This document shows, in pieces, positions 25,290 to 33,720 of a stretch of 64,000 nucleotides of DNA. The notes beneath the pieces are model-generated. The model was given only the letters and a program-made list of their open reading frames with translations, searched no databases and was not told the origin of the DNA. This DNA is from DSWT01 sp035373625. Its GTDB lineage: Bacteria > Chloroflexota > Anaerolineae > B4-G1 > SLSP01. Location of the stretch: assembly GCA_035373625.1 (NCBI GenBank), contig DAOSNS010000002.1, positions 186,001 to 250,000 on the forward strand. The letters are read 5' to 3'. A program made the position numbers and the translations under genes. Numbering within the stretch: the first letter of the stretch is position 1; the number at the start of each line of letters is the position of its first letter.

Positions 25290-26657
25290 ATGGAAATGGC
25301 AATTAACGTTGAATATATTTTTTTAGCTATATGGTACCTATTGTTCGCCGTCGGGGGAAGTTATTACCTGTACCGTTCTATCATCAGCCCTTTAGGAATT
25401 TTTGGGAGTGTTTATGTTAGTGTTTTTGCGTTACTGGCGATTCCCCTCGTTGATTATCGTCCTATAGGTCCAGAAACTTTTGCGTTGTTACTTCTCATTG
25501 GCTTTGTCTTTTCCGTCAGTTATGTTATTGTCGTCCGCGTCTTCCGTAAACCTCTTAGAAAGTCTGCATTAGCGAAACAAATACGATGGGATTTATCCGC
25601 TTTTCGCACCGTTTTATTGGCCTCGAATGTTTGTTCATCTATAGGAATCTTACTGCAAGTCTATTTCTTTGTACGTTTTTTCGGCGGCTTTGGCAATTAT
25701 TTCAATAATTTGAGTAGTGTCTATGCAATGCGACTATCAGAAGAGATACTTATTTCTTCCTGGATTGCCTATATGGGGAACATAGGATATGCTGCTGTTT
25801 TTGTGGCGGGTCAAACTTTAGCCATAAAAGGCAAACTCCTAAAACAACGCATGGTCTGTTGGTCTATTTTGAATGTCCTTTTATTGGGTATTTTAACTAT
25901 GGGAAGAGCAGCAATTCTTTGGGGTGGGCTATTTTTTGTAATTGGCTATCTAACAATGCTGGTCTCATATCGTGGGAAAGCGGGAGGCAAACTGATCCTG
26001 AAAAACAAACTGGCCATTGTTCTTCTGGGGGGGGGGGTGTTTGCCTTTGTTAATTACCTTCGTCAGGTTCGTGGAAAGGGAGATAACTTTTGGTCTACAA
26101 TTGCACCATTAAGTGCTTACATTAATTTACCTTACATTGGGCGCGATAGTTTTTTTTGGAATACCTTGGTGTCTAATTACGTATACCTTACCGGTCCTAT
26201 ACCGACCCTTGGGTATGTTATGGACCATCCTGACAATGTTGATTGGTTTTTGCGTTTACTCGCGCCCTTTGCTCGTGTTATTGGGAAAGATATTGTTCGC
26301 TATAGTGAGTTCTTAGCTATCCCTTTTGCGTTCAATGCGCGTTCTGCAATCGGTGAGCTGTATCTGGCCTTCGGTTTTTGGGGCACGCTGTTTATCTTTT
26401 TATTCGTGGGGGCTATTTCTGCCTTTTTGTACGAGAAGTTAAAGGCCGGCACTATACATTTTAATCAATTAGTTTTGTTATCCTGGTTGCTGATTTGGCT
26501 CGCATGGTCAGTTTTCTTCAGTTTAACCCGACAAGGATTTTTCTGGATTTCTGCATTTTGGCTCCTGGGATGCAATTTTGCTACAAGCTTGGCGAAGGTG
26601 CGAACTTCAATAAATACCCTTTCTTGTCAAACATTAGTGCAGAAAAATCAGTCTTAA
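25290..26657 (+). CDS. Oligosaccharide repeat-unit polymerase (Wzy / O-antigen polymerase-like)
   Basis: A 455-residue membrane protein with about ten to twelve helices and a long outer loop around PLSAYINLPYIGRDSFFWNT, typical of Wzy polymerases that join flipped repeat units. ATG 25290 follows GAGGGA (25281-25286). The coding sequence holds an 11-G homopolymer at 26027-26037, which encodes part of LLGGGVFAF, and a T8 run at 26150-26157. Both are in frame in this copy. Loss or gain of one G would truncate the protein soon after, so slipped-strand switching of chain polymerisation is possible. Confidence 0.82.
   Translation: MEMAINVEYIFLAIWYLLFAVGGSYYLYRSIISPLGIFGSVYVSVFALLAIPLVDYRPIGPETFALLLLIGFVFSVSYVIVVRVFRKPLRKSALAKQIRWDLSAFRTVLLASNVCSSIGILLQVYFFVRFFGGFGNYFNNLSSVYAMRLSEEILISSWIAYMGNIGYAAVFVAGQTLAIKGKLLKQRMVCWSILNVLLLGILTMGRAAILWGGLFFVIGYLTMLVSYRGKAGGKLILKNKLAIVLLGGGVFAFVNYLRQVRGKGDNFWSTIAPLSAYINLPYIGRDSFFWNTLVSNYVYLTGPIPTLGYVMDHPDNVDWFLRLLAPFARVIGKDIVRYSEFLAIPFAFNARSAIGELYLAFGFWGTLFIFLFVGAISAFLYEKLKAGTIHFNQLVLLSWLLIWLAWSVFFSLTRQGFFWISAFWLLGCNFATSLAKVRTSINTLSCQTLVQKNQS
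26027..26037 (+). repeat. Poly-G tract (11 G) inside the polymerase gene
   Basis: Eleven consecutive G residues in an otherwise AT-rich gene form the longest G run I saw in the window. The tract spans part of CTG-GGG-GGG-GGG-GTG. Such runs are known slippage sites in phase-variable surface-glycan genes of other bacteria. Confidence 0.9.
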
Positions 26658-26706
26658 ATGCATAGGATGATAAGTCTCTTTCTCGACCTTGGGAATTTCA
26701 TACGAG

Positions 26707-27627
26707 ATGAGTAGTTTATCTGTAGTAGTTCTAAGTTACAACAGTTTGGAATTACTTAAGCAATGCGTTCTCAACTTGTTGACGCTTACTAATTCCCCTG
26801 AAATTATCCTGGTTGACAATGGTTCGAGTGATGGTAGCGCTGAGTGGATAAAATCACAGACCAACTCGCAACTCTCTTCATATATTCTCGACCATAATCT
26901 GGGGTTTGCTGCTGGATGTAATGTGGGTATTCGGCAGAGTTCTGGTGATTATGTCTTGCTTCTAAATACGGATGCCTTTTTGACTTCAGATTCTTTAAAT
27001 TGCTTGATTCGGTATTTAGAAATTCACCCAAACGTTGGCATTGTGGGGCCACAACTTCTATATGCCGACGGTATGTGGCAAAGAAGCAGTGGGGCGGTTC
27101 CATCTGTCAGATCGGCCATATTGGAGGCATTGGGTATTACATCTTTACATCATTTACTTCTGGCTTGGTCCTGGCCTATTACTCGCAATTGGTGGCGTCC
27201 ACACGAGGTTGGATATGTGGATGGCGCGTGTATGTTGATTCGACGCGCCGTGATTGACGAAATCGGTTTACTAGATGAAAGCTTCTTCTTTTTTGTGGAA
27301 GATGCTGAATTTTGTCACCGGGCGCGGGAACATGGATGGCTGACGCATTATGTTCCCCAAAGCCGGGTGATACATTTGCGCGGCGGGAGTTCCTCCCAAA
27401 AGGACTTTCAGAAATCCGCATTAATGCAGTTAGCTTCAAGGAAACTTTTCATTGAAAGAGTGTATGGGAATAAAAGTTGGAAGAAGCTGACTTTTTGGGG
27501 CGCCCTTAATTATTGGATGCGCTATCACCTTTGCCGAGTCCTGGCAAAAAACTCCGCAAAATGCGAGAAATATCAATTTCTCAATGAGATTTATTGGAAA
27601 GAGTATTTGACCTCCAAAGCAGGATGA
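26707..27627 (+). CDS. Glycosyltransferase family 2 (rhamnosyltransferase-like)
   Basis: A 306-residue GT-A fold enzyme. It opens with SVVVLSYNSLELLKQC, has DNGSSDGSAEW, a GFAAGCNVGI block, and the metal-site triplet in LLLNTDAFL. The acceptor region is EIGLLDESFFFFVEDAEFCH. This set resembles the WcaA/rhamnosyltransferase branch that uses dTDP- or UDP-sugars. ATG 26707 is used because the frame matches the conserved start; an upstream TTG gives no ribosome-binding site. It is the last clearly AT-rich gene of the block. Confidence 0.9.
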   Translation: MSSLSVVVLSYNSLELLKQCVLNLLTLTNSPEIILVDNGSSDGSAEWIKSQTNSQLSSYILDHNLGFAAGCNVGIRQSSGDYVLLLNTDAFLTSDSLNCLIRYLEIHPNVGIVGPQLLYADGMWQRSSGAVPSVRSAILEALGITSLHHLLLAWSWPITRNWWRPHEVGYVDGACMLIRRAVIDEIGLLDESFFFFVEDAEFCHRAREHGWLTHYVPQSRVIHLRGGSSSQKDFQKSALMQLASRKLFIERVYGNKSWKKLTFWGALNYWMRYHLCRVLAKNSAKCEKYQFLNEIYWKEYLTSKAG

Positions 27628-27651
27628 AATCATTGGGGCTGAGGTAATTCT

Positions 27652-28863
27652 ATGACTTCAGAAATTCTATTCCTGGCTTGGGAAAGTCCGTGGCCTGCGT
27701 TTGGCGGCGGCCCGATGCGCATGCTAGGATTGCTCAAAGAGCTCAGTAAAACATACCCGGTGCATCTGATGGTGGTCTCCGCAAAACCGTTGTCTGCAGA
27801 GCAAGAGACCGAGCTTCGAAACTATGCCATTTCAATCACACGTGTTCCTTTGGCCAGTGCTACGTTAAGCGACAAACTGCGCATCGCGGCATCTATGGTT
27901 ACCCGGCGGATGCCCTATCATTGTGCACTGCTTGCCCTTTCTTTCCGCCGCGCGCCTGATAAGTTAAAGGAAATCCATGCCTTTCCAGGTGTGGTTTATG
28001 CTAATTATGGTCATTGGGGAACGTTGGTTCGAGGGCGACAGGCTAGGAATTGGATCCTTGATCAGCAGAACGCGGATGTTGATTTCTGGCGGGTTTATGC
28101 AACACAAGCGACCAGTGTGTGGCTCAAGTTGGTTGCTTTGCTTAACTGGCGGCTGGCGGAGGCGCATTTTCCGCGTATCTATTCCAGTGTAGGGTGCGTT
28201 GTCTCTGTGTGCGAGGCCGACCGGCAATTAACATTGGATTTGGCGCCTCAAGCGCAGGTCGTGGTGATTGAAAATGGCGTGGATTGCGCCTATTACGTTC
28301 CAGACCGCGCGTCGCGTTCCGTCCCACCACGATTGTTGTTCACCGGCACCTCTGCGCCGCGCAATGTGCTGGCGCTGCGCCAGTTTGTGCGCGGCGTGTG
28401 GCCGCTTGTGCAACGAAAGCTGCCGGATACCGAGCTGTTGGTAGCAGGAAATTTCAAGCCAGAAGCACAGGTCGAGTTCAAACAATACAACAATATTCGC
28501 TTTACCGGACGGGTAGACGATATACGTCCATATTTCAACCAAAGTGATGTGTTTATTGCGCCATTTGAGGAAACGCATGGCTCCAAGCTAAAAATTGCTG
28601 AAGCGATGGCGATGGGGATGGCGATTGTCTCAACGCCGGAAGGCGTTCGGGGATTTGCGCTTGTGGATGGGGAATCGGTTTTGATTGCTCACAATAAAGA
28701 AGAGTTTGCTACACAGGTGATAGCTTTGCTGGAAGATCCGGCGCGACAGGCTCGTTTGGGTATGGCGGCACGTGAGATAGCATTGTCTACTATAGATTGG
28801 AAGGTATTGGGGCAGCGTTTGATTGCTATTGTTGAAGCAACGCGAGGTTGTTTCTCGATTTAA
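27652..28863 (+). CDS. Glycosyltransferase family 4
   Basis: A 403-residue GT-B enzyme. The N-terminal domain starts ILFLAWESPWPAFGGGPMRM, with the glycine loop that contacts the donor. The C-terminal domain has LLFTGTSAPRNVLALRQF and HGSKLKIAEAMAMGMAIVST, the EX7E-type motif. It would add one sugar to the undecaprenyl-linked repeat unit at the inner membrane face. Its base composition is back near that of the backbone, unlike the preceding gene. The stop TAA overlaps a possible ATG of the next gene (TAATG). Confidence 0.9.
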   Translation: MTSEILFLAWESPWPAFGGGPMRMLGLLKELSKTYPVHLMVVSAKPLSAEQETELRNYAISITRVPLASATLSDKLRIAASMVTRRMPYHCALLALSFRRAPDKLKEIHAFPGVVYANYGHWGTLVRGRQARNWILDQQNADVDFWRVYATQATSVWLKLVALLNWRLAEAHFPRIYSSVGCVVSVCEADRQLTLDLAPQAQVVVIENGVDCAYYVPDRASRSVPPRLLFTGTSAPRNVLALRQFVRGVWPLVQRKLPDTELLVAGNFKPEAQVEFKQYNNIRFTGRVDDIRPYFNQSDVFIAPFEETHGSKLKIAEAMAMGMAIVSTPEGVRGFALVDGESVLIAHNKEEFATQVIALLEDPARQARLGMAAREIALSTIDWKVLGQRLIAIVEATRGCFSI

Positions 28864-31145
28864 TGGTGGAGGTAAGCTTGCAGGCTCTCTATAATGCGGG
28901 GATTGTGGTTACCGGGTTTCTATGGGGATTGTTGGCTACTTCGCAAAATCCTATTGCTCTTACGGGTGTCATATCACCGCAGCTCACAATTGCCGGTGGT
29001 CAAACGATAGTTGCCAGCCCTTTAGTTACTGTCACCATTGATCCCGGGGATTTTACGCCTGTTGAGATGGCCTTTAGTCATGATGAGAGTCCCTTTTCCT
29101 CTTGGGAACCCTTTCAGTCAGCCCGAATTTGGCCCATGAGTGATCCGGAAACCGCGTATCAGGCCTATTTGATGACTCTGAACGAAGGCAGAGCGTTTTG
29201 TGATTGGGATAACGAATTTGGCTCGTTGGCTTGGGGTGAAAGTTATATCCTAGATAGTCTGCTTGATATGTATGAAGTGACCAAAAAGACCATCTATCTG
29301 CAAAAATTTAGCGAGCATGCCGATGCGGTTATTTCCCAAGGGGACGACAACGCAAACCGTCCCGACTATCGAGGTTTGTTATTGCCGGGTTGGAGCGCTT
29401 CCAGCTATTTAACGTTAGCCGACACTATGTACAGAGACACATCAGGACAACCGGGTCTCCTTGTAAGTGGACGCTCGAGTTTGCGGCAAAATCAAGTATC
29501 GGTGCGATTGACAGAAACGACTACAATAACCGGCACGTTGTGGCAATTGGACGTGCATCGCAGTTTGGCTGGGCGTGCCGGAATTGTGTTTTCCGATACG
29601 ACGCTACTTTTAAATGAGCCAAATTGGAATTTCAAAACCTGGCCTAGTGCCTTCAATCCTGGGGATGCTGTAGTTTATGATATTTATTATCCCTGGTTTT
29701 ATGTTTCCGAAATTCGTTTATATGGTGTTAATGGAAATGACGTGCAAGCCAATGACTTTGAACTTTATGTGGCTATGTACGACGCTCAGGGAGAATATAC
29801 CTCCATCGTGACATTTACTTTGCAGACTTTGGTTGATTACGGGCAATCCGTTATCGCGTTTCGTGACTTTAGACAGCAAGGACGCTATTGGAAAGTGCGT
29901 TACGTAGGAGATGCGCCGTTACAGCTTGCTCCAGAATCAGGCGTGTTGATACGATTGTATGAAGACCCCTCACCGCCGCGTTCAGAACGGTTTAACGCGC
30001 CTGATTGGGAAGTTTTGGCGGCCCAGGTCGGGCGAAATTCTGCATTGGTAAAACTGCAAAGCATCGGAATGCAGCGTTCGTTGGATTTGACTGGGGATTG
30101 GCAGTTTTTGACCCCGCAACGTTATCGTATGGCTTTACACACAGGGATGATAGCTTTTCCTCTGTTGCGTTTCGCGCTTCTGATAGAGAATGAAAACCTT
30201 GCCGAATGGCGGATCAAAGCGCAATCGTATTTGGAGTATGCTCGCTCCGCCGTTAATAGCCATCAAGATGAATGGCGGAGTATTTCGACGACTAGAGGAT
30301 TTTATGTTTTTCGGGAAGATGCGCCGGTATGGGCTAATGGCGTGAACTTGCCATTCAATCAACAAGCAGTGATGGGAAAAAGTCTATTGCTATTATATGA
30401 CCTAACGGGTGAGGAAACCTATCGCATTCAGGCTATGCAAATAGCTCAAGTTTTACGAGATGGTATGATTTATGATATTGAGACAGACTCCTATAAGTGG
30501 CACTACTGGTTTGGAGAAGGGTACGATGGTTGGAAAAATGTCGAAGGACGGTTTATACCGACTTACGGGGGATACAAAAGCGCTGAAAGTATCACCTACG
30601 CCTCTATAGATATTGATTTCGTGTTGCTTGCTCATCGCCATGGGATAGTTTTCTCTGTTTATGATATTGTTCGCCTGTCCAATACTTTTCTGCGCCATCT
30701 GACGACTGCTGATGGGCGATTGTGCTTTAGGGTGGACGATCAAGTTATAGAGGGAAGTTGTAGTAATTATTATGTCGATAATCCATTGAAGGTCACCGAG
30801 TACCTTGGGTTAACCGAAGTGGTTCCTGCCGTTTACCAGCGTATGGAGATGGTCCGACCTTTCTCTACCGCCCTCGGTAGTGTGGGTAGCGGTCGTAAAC
30901 CCTATTTCCTGTCGCAAACCCTTTACCATGCCCAATGGCGTTTAACGCCTCGGTCAGGGCAGCATAAAATTTGCGTGCAATTGCAAGATGCGCAGGGATT
31001 CATAAGTGGGCCGTGGTGTGATGAAGTTGTTTTGACGATTACGCCCAATGGTTGTCCATTGTTCAGGTCTTTAACGAGTGCTCTGGGGTGTGGTGAAATC
31101 ACGTTCAATTTGTACCAGTATTATCTGCCCATTATTGTGCGTTAA
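28863..31145 (+). CDS. Large exported protein, possible alpha/alpha-barrel glycan-active enzyme, ending in YLPIIVR
   Basis: About 760 residues. Two starts are possible: ATG 28863 overlapping the previous stop, or TTG 28878 with GGAGG four to five bases further upstream; the latter gives a cleaner signal-like start (QALYNAGIVVTGFLWGLLA). The body has helical repeats such as GWSASSYLTLADTMY, LTGEETYRIQAMQIAQVL and KWHYWFGEGYDGW, which recall alpha/alpha-toroid uronic-acid lyases or C5-epimerases, but I cannot assign a family. A beta-rich stretch lies in the middle. The last residues, YYLPIIVR, fit a C-terminal motif I have seen on many Anaerolineae secreted proteins. It is likely to act on the polysaccharide outside the cell. 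Confidence 0.6.
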   Translation: MVEVSLQALYNAGIVVTGFLWGLLATSQNPIALTGVISPQLTIAGGQTIVASPLVTVTIDPGDFTPVEMAFSHDESPFSSWEPFQSARIWPMSDPETAYQAYLMTLNEGRAFCDWDNEFGSLAWGESYILDSLLDMYEVTKKTIYLQKFSEHADAVISQGDDNANRPDYRGLLLPGWSASSYLTLADTMYRDTSGQPGLLVSGRSSLRQNQVSVRLTETTTITGTLWQLDVHRSLAGRAGIVFSDTTLLLNEPNWNFKTWPSAFNPGDAVVYDIYYPWFYVSEIRLYGVNGNDVQANDFELYVAMYDAQGEYTSIVTFTLQTLVDYGQSVIAFRDFRQQGRYWKVRYVGDAPLQLAPESGVLIRLYEDPSPPRSERFNAPDWEVLAAQVGRNSALVKLQSIGMQRSLDLTGDWQFLTPQRYRMALHTGMIAFPLLRFALLIENENLAEWRIKAQSYLEYARSAVNSHQDEWRSISTTRGFYVFREDAPVWANGVNLPFNQQAVMGKSLLLLYDLTGEETYRIQAMQIAQVLRDGMIYDIETDSYKWHYWFGEGYDGWKNVEGRFIPTYGGYKSAESITYASIDIDFVLLAHRHGIVFSVYDIVRLSNTFLRHLTTADGRLCFRVDDQVIEGSCSNYYVDNPLKVTEYLGLTEVVPAVYQRMEMVRPFSTALGSVGSGRKPYFLSQTLYHAQWRLTPRSGQHKICVQLQDAQGFISGPWCDEVVLTITPNGCPLFRSLTSALGCGEITFNLYQYYLPIIVR

Positions 31146-31248
31146 TATGCCTTTATGCAATGAACGAGCATAACTATCCCGAAGTATACGGCTAGAGCAA
31201 GTGAGCTTGATGATCAAAGACGGGCCGAGACGTTGAGGTTGTAAATCA

Positions 31249-32478
31249 ATGCAGATTCTCTATTTGCATCAATACTTTAATACCCCCCAAGACTCCGGCG
31301 GCACCCGCTCCTACGAAATGGCGCGGCGATTGGTGGCGTATGGCCATCATGTGGACATGATTACGTCGCAGCGTGCCATCCAAGATGACGCAGGACATGG
31401 CTGGCTGGAAACTGAGGAAAGCGGCATCCACGTACATTGGCTGCCTGTGCCATACTCCAATGAAATGTCCTACTCGCAAAGGATTGGCGCGTTCTTCAAA
31501 TTTGCCATTGGCGCGGCGCGTAAAGCAGCTTCCCTGAAAGCCGATGTCGTGTTTGCCACCAGCACGCCACTGACCATCGCATTACCCGGCATCTATGCCG
31601 CGCGCCGGCAAAGGATTCCGTTTGTCTTCGAAGTGCGCGACCTGTGGCCGGAACTCCCGATTGCCGTGGGGGCGCTGCGCAATCCGGTGCTCAAGTGGGC
31701 AGCGCGTTGGTTGGAATGGATGGCCTATCACGCTTCCGCACACATCGTCGCGCTCTCGCCGGGAATGGCCGAGGGGGTGATGCGGCGCGGCATCCCGGCT
31801 TCGCGCGTGACCGTGATTCCCAACAGTTGTGATGTGGCAATGTTTGACGTTCCTCAAGATCGCGGGAAAACTATACGTCAAAAGTTAGGACTTGCGTCGG
31901 AGCAGCCTTTGATTGTGTATACCGGCACCTTCGGTCTGATCAACGGCGTGGGGTATCTGGTCAGAGTTGCTGCAGTGATGCGGACTATCGCGCCGGATGT
32001 TCGTTTCTTGCTGGTTGGCAGTGGGGCGGAACTGGAAAAAGTCACGCAGCAGGCGCACGACCTGGGTGTTTTAGGTAAGAACCTGTGGATTTGGTCCTCT
32101 CTTCCTAAAATTGAAATACCCGATGTGCTGGCCGCGGCGACTATAGCCACCTCGGTGTTTGTGCCTCTAAAGCCGATGTGGAATAACTCCGCTAACAAAT
32201 TCTTCGACGCGTTGGCTGCGCGCAAACCGATCGCCATTAACTACGGCGGTTGGCAAGCTGACCTGTTGCAAGAAACCGGAGCGGGAATCGTGTTGCCGCC
32301 GGATGATATTGACCAGGCTGCGCGGTTGCTGGCTGATTTCGCACGCGATACAGCGCATCTGCATAAAGCCTCTCTCGCCGCGCGGGAATTGGCCTACACC
32401 CGCTTCGCGCGCGACACGCTGGCTTCACAACTGGAAGCCGTGCTGCGCAGTGTGGTGGATCGAGCCAGGAGTACATAA
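31249..32478 (+). CDS. Glycosyltransferase family 4, WbuB-like
   Basis: A 409-residue GT-B enzyme. It opens MQILYLHQYFNTPQDSGGTRS, characteristic of WbuB-type transferases that use N-acetyl-fucosamine-like donors, and continues FEVRDLWPELPIAVGAL. The C-terminal half has VYTGTFGLINGVGYLVRVA and NNSANKFFDALAARKPIAIN. Its stop overlaps the next start (TAATG), so it is coupled to the phosphoglycosyl transferase. The base composition is GC-rich again. Confidence 0.88.
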   Translation: MQILYLHQYFNTPQDSGGTRSYEMARRLVAYGHHVDMITSQRAIQDDAGHGWLETEESGIHVHWLPVPYSNEMSYSQRIGAFFKFAIGAARKAASLKADVVFATSTPLTIALPGIYAARRQRIPFVFEVRDLWPELPIAVGALRNPVLKWAARWLEWMAYHASAHIVALSPGMAEGVMRRGIPASRVTVIPNSCDVAMFDVPQDRGKTIRQKLGLASEQPLIVYTGTFGLINGVGYLVRVAAVMRTIAPDVRFLLVGSGAELEKVTQQAHDLGVLGKNLWIWSSLPKIEIPDVLAAATIATSVFVPLKPMWNNSANKFFDALAARKPIAINYGGWQADLLQETGAGIVLPPDDIDQAARLLADFARDTAHLHKASLAARELAYTRFARDTLASQLEAVLRSVVDRARST

Positions 32479-33095
32479 TGTATCGTCGTTGGGTTAAACG
32501 ATTCTTTGATCTGGGAATAGCGCTTCCGGCTTTATTGCTGCTCTCCCCAATCATGATCGGAATCGCTATTCTGGTGCGCCTCAAACTCGGTGCCCCTGTC
32601 CTCTTCCGCCAGCAGCGCCCCGGCCTGCACGGCAAGCCTTTCACACTCTACAAGTTCCGCACCATGACCGATGCCCGCGACGCCGAAGGGAATTTGCTGC
32701 CCGACGCCGATCGCTTGACCCCCTTTGGCCGCTTCCTGCGCTCCACCAGCCTCGATGAGCTGCCGGAACTCTTCAATGTGCTCAAAGGTGACATGAGCCT
32801 GGTGGGACCGAGGCCATTGTTGATGGAGTATCTCCCCTTATATTCACCAGAACAGATGCGCCGCCACGAAGTTAAGCCGGGGATTACGGGGTGGGCGCAG
32901 ATCAATGGCCGCAATGCCTTGACGTGGGAAGAAAAATTTGCACTGGATATCTGGTATGTAGAACATTACAATTGGTGGATGGATCTAAAAATCTTGTGGT
33001 GTACTTTGCTTAAAGTCGTGGCCCGTGAAGGCATCAACGCAGATGGACACATAACTATGCCTAAATTTACTGGGACGGCAAACGCGATAAAATGA
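32478..33095 (+). CDS. Undecaprenyl-phosphate phosphoglycosyl transferase, PglC-like
   Basis: A 205-residue monotopic membrane enzyme that transfers a sugar-1-phosphate to undecaprenyl phosphate, the first committed step. It has one reentrant hydrophobic segment (FDLGIALPALLLLSPIMIGIA), the KFRTMTDAR segment, the catalytic Asp-Glu pair in STSLDELPELFNVLKGDM, and SLVGPRPLLMEY. The short length without extra N-terminal helices is the PglC form rather than the long WcaJ form. Downstream are an acetyltransferase and an aminotransferase of the same diamino-sugar pathway. Confidence 0.92.
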   Translation: MYRRWVKRFFDLGIALPALLLLSPIMIGIAILVRLKLGAPVLFRQQRPGLHGKPFTLYKFRTMTDARDAEGNLLPDADRLTPFGRFLRSTSLDELPELFNVLKGDMSLVGPRPLLMEYLPLYSPEQMRRHEVKPGITGWAQINGRNALTWEEKFALDIWYVEHYNWWMDLKILWCTLLKVVAREGINADGHITMPKFTGTANAIK

Positions 33096-33709
33096 CGATT
33101 AGAGTACCGGTTCATGTTCTCGGTGGTGGTGGGCATGCGAAGGTAGTGATTAGCACGCTCCTCGCGGCAGGTTTTGAGATCGCTGCAGTTTACGATGATG
33201 CTGCGGCTAAATGGGGGCAGATGTGTCTGGGTTTTCGCATCTGTGGGCCGTTCTCGACACTGCCTACCGCTGCCCCTATTGCGGCGGTGGCTGCTGTGGG
33301 CGATAATCGTACCCGTCAAGCCATTGTGGAACAATTCAAAAATATACAGTGGGTTACGGTGATACATCCACGCGCTTGGGTACATTCTTCGGTGATCATA
33401 GGAGGAGGGACTGTGGTGTTTGCTGGTGCAGTGATTCAACCCGAAACATACATTGGAGAACATTGTATTATCAACACCGGTGCAACGGTAGACCATGAAT
33501 GTCGGATCGGTGATTATGTTCACGTTGCACCTGGTGTACATCTTGCCGGAAATGTGAACGTTCATAATGGGGCCTTATTAGGAATTGGCAGTGTTGTACT
33601 TCCTGGCGTAGATGTTGGTGATTGGACGACTGTTGGGGCAGGGGGAGTTGTTATTCATGATTTGCCGGGTCATAGTAAAGCGATAGGTGTCCCGGCCAAA
33701 GTTAAGTAA
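33092..33709 (+). CDS. Sugar O/N-acyltransferase, PglD-like (left-handed beta-helix)
   Basis: A 205-residue protein with an N-terminal Rossmann-like UDP-sugar-binding part (HVLGGGGHAKVVISTLLAAG) and a C-terminal hexapeptide-repeat beta-helix (INTGATVDHECRIGDYVHVA, with the likely base His in DHEC). PglD acetylates the 4-amino group of UDP-4-amino-sugar. The start overlaps the previous stop (ATGA). Together with the flanking PglC-like and aminotransferase genes, this strongly suggests a bacillosamine-type sugar. Confidence 0.9.
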   Translation: MTIRVPVHVLGGGGHAKVVISTLLAAGFEIAAVYDDAAAKWGQMCLGFRICGPFSTLPTAAPIAAVAAVGDNRTRQAIVEQFKNIQWVTVIHPRAWVHSSVIIGGGTVVFAGAVIQPETYIGEHCIINTGATVDHECRIGDYVHVAPGVHLAGNVNVHNGALLGIGSVVLPGVDVGDWTTVGAGGVVIHDLPGHSKAIGVPAKVK

Positions 33710-33720
33710 GGAGTAATGGC

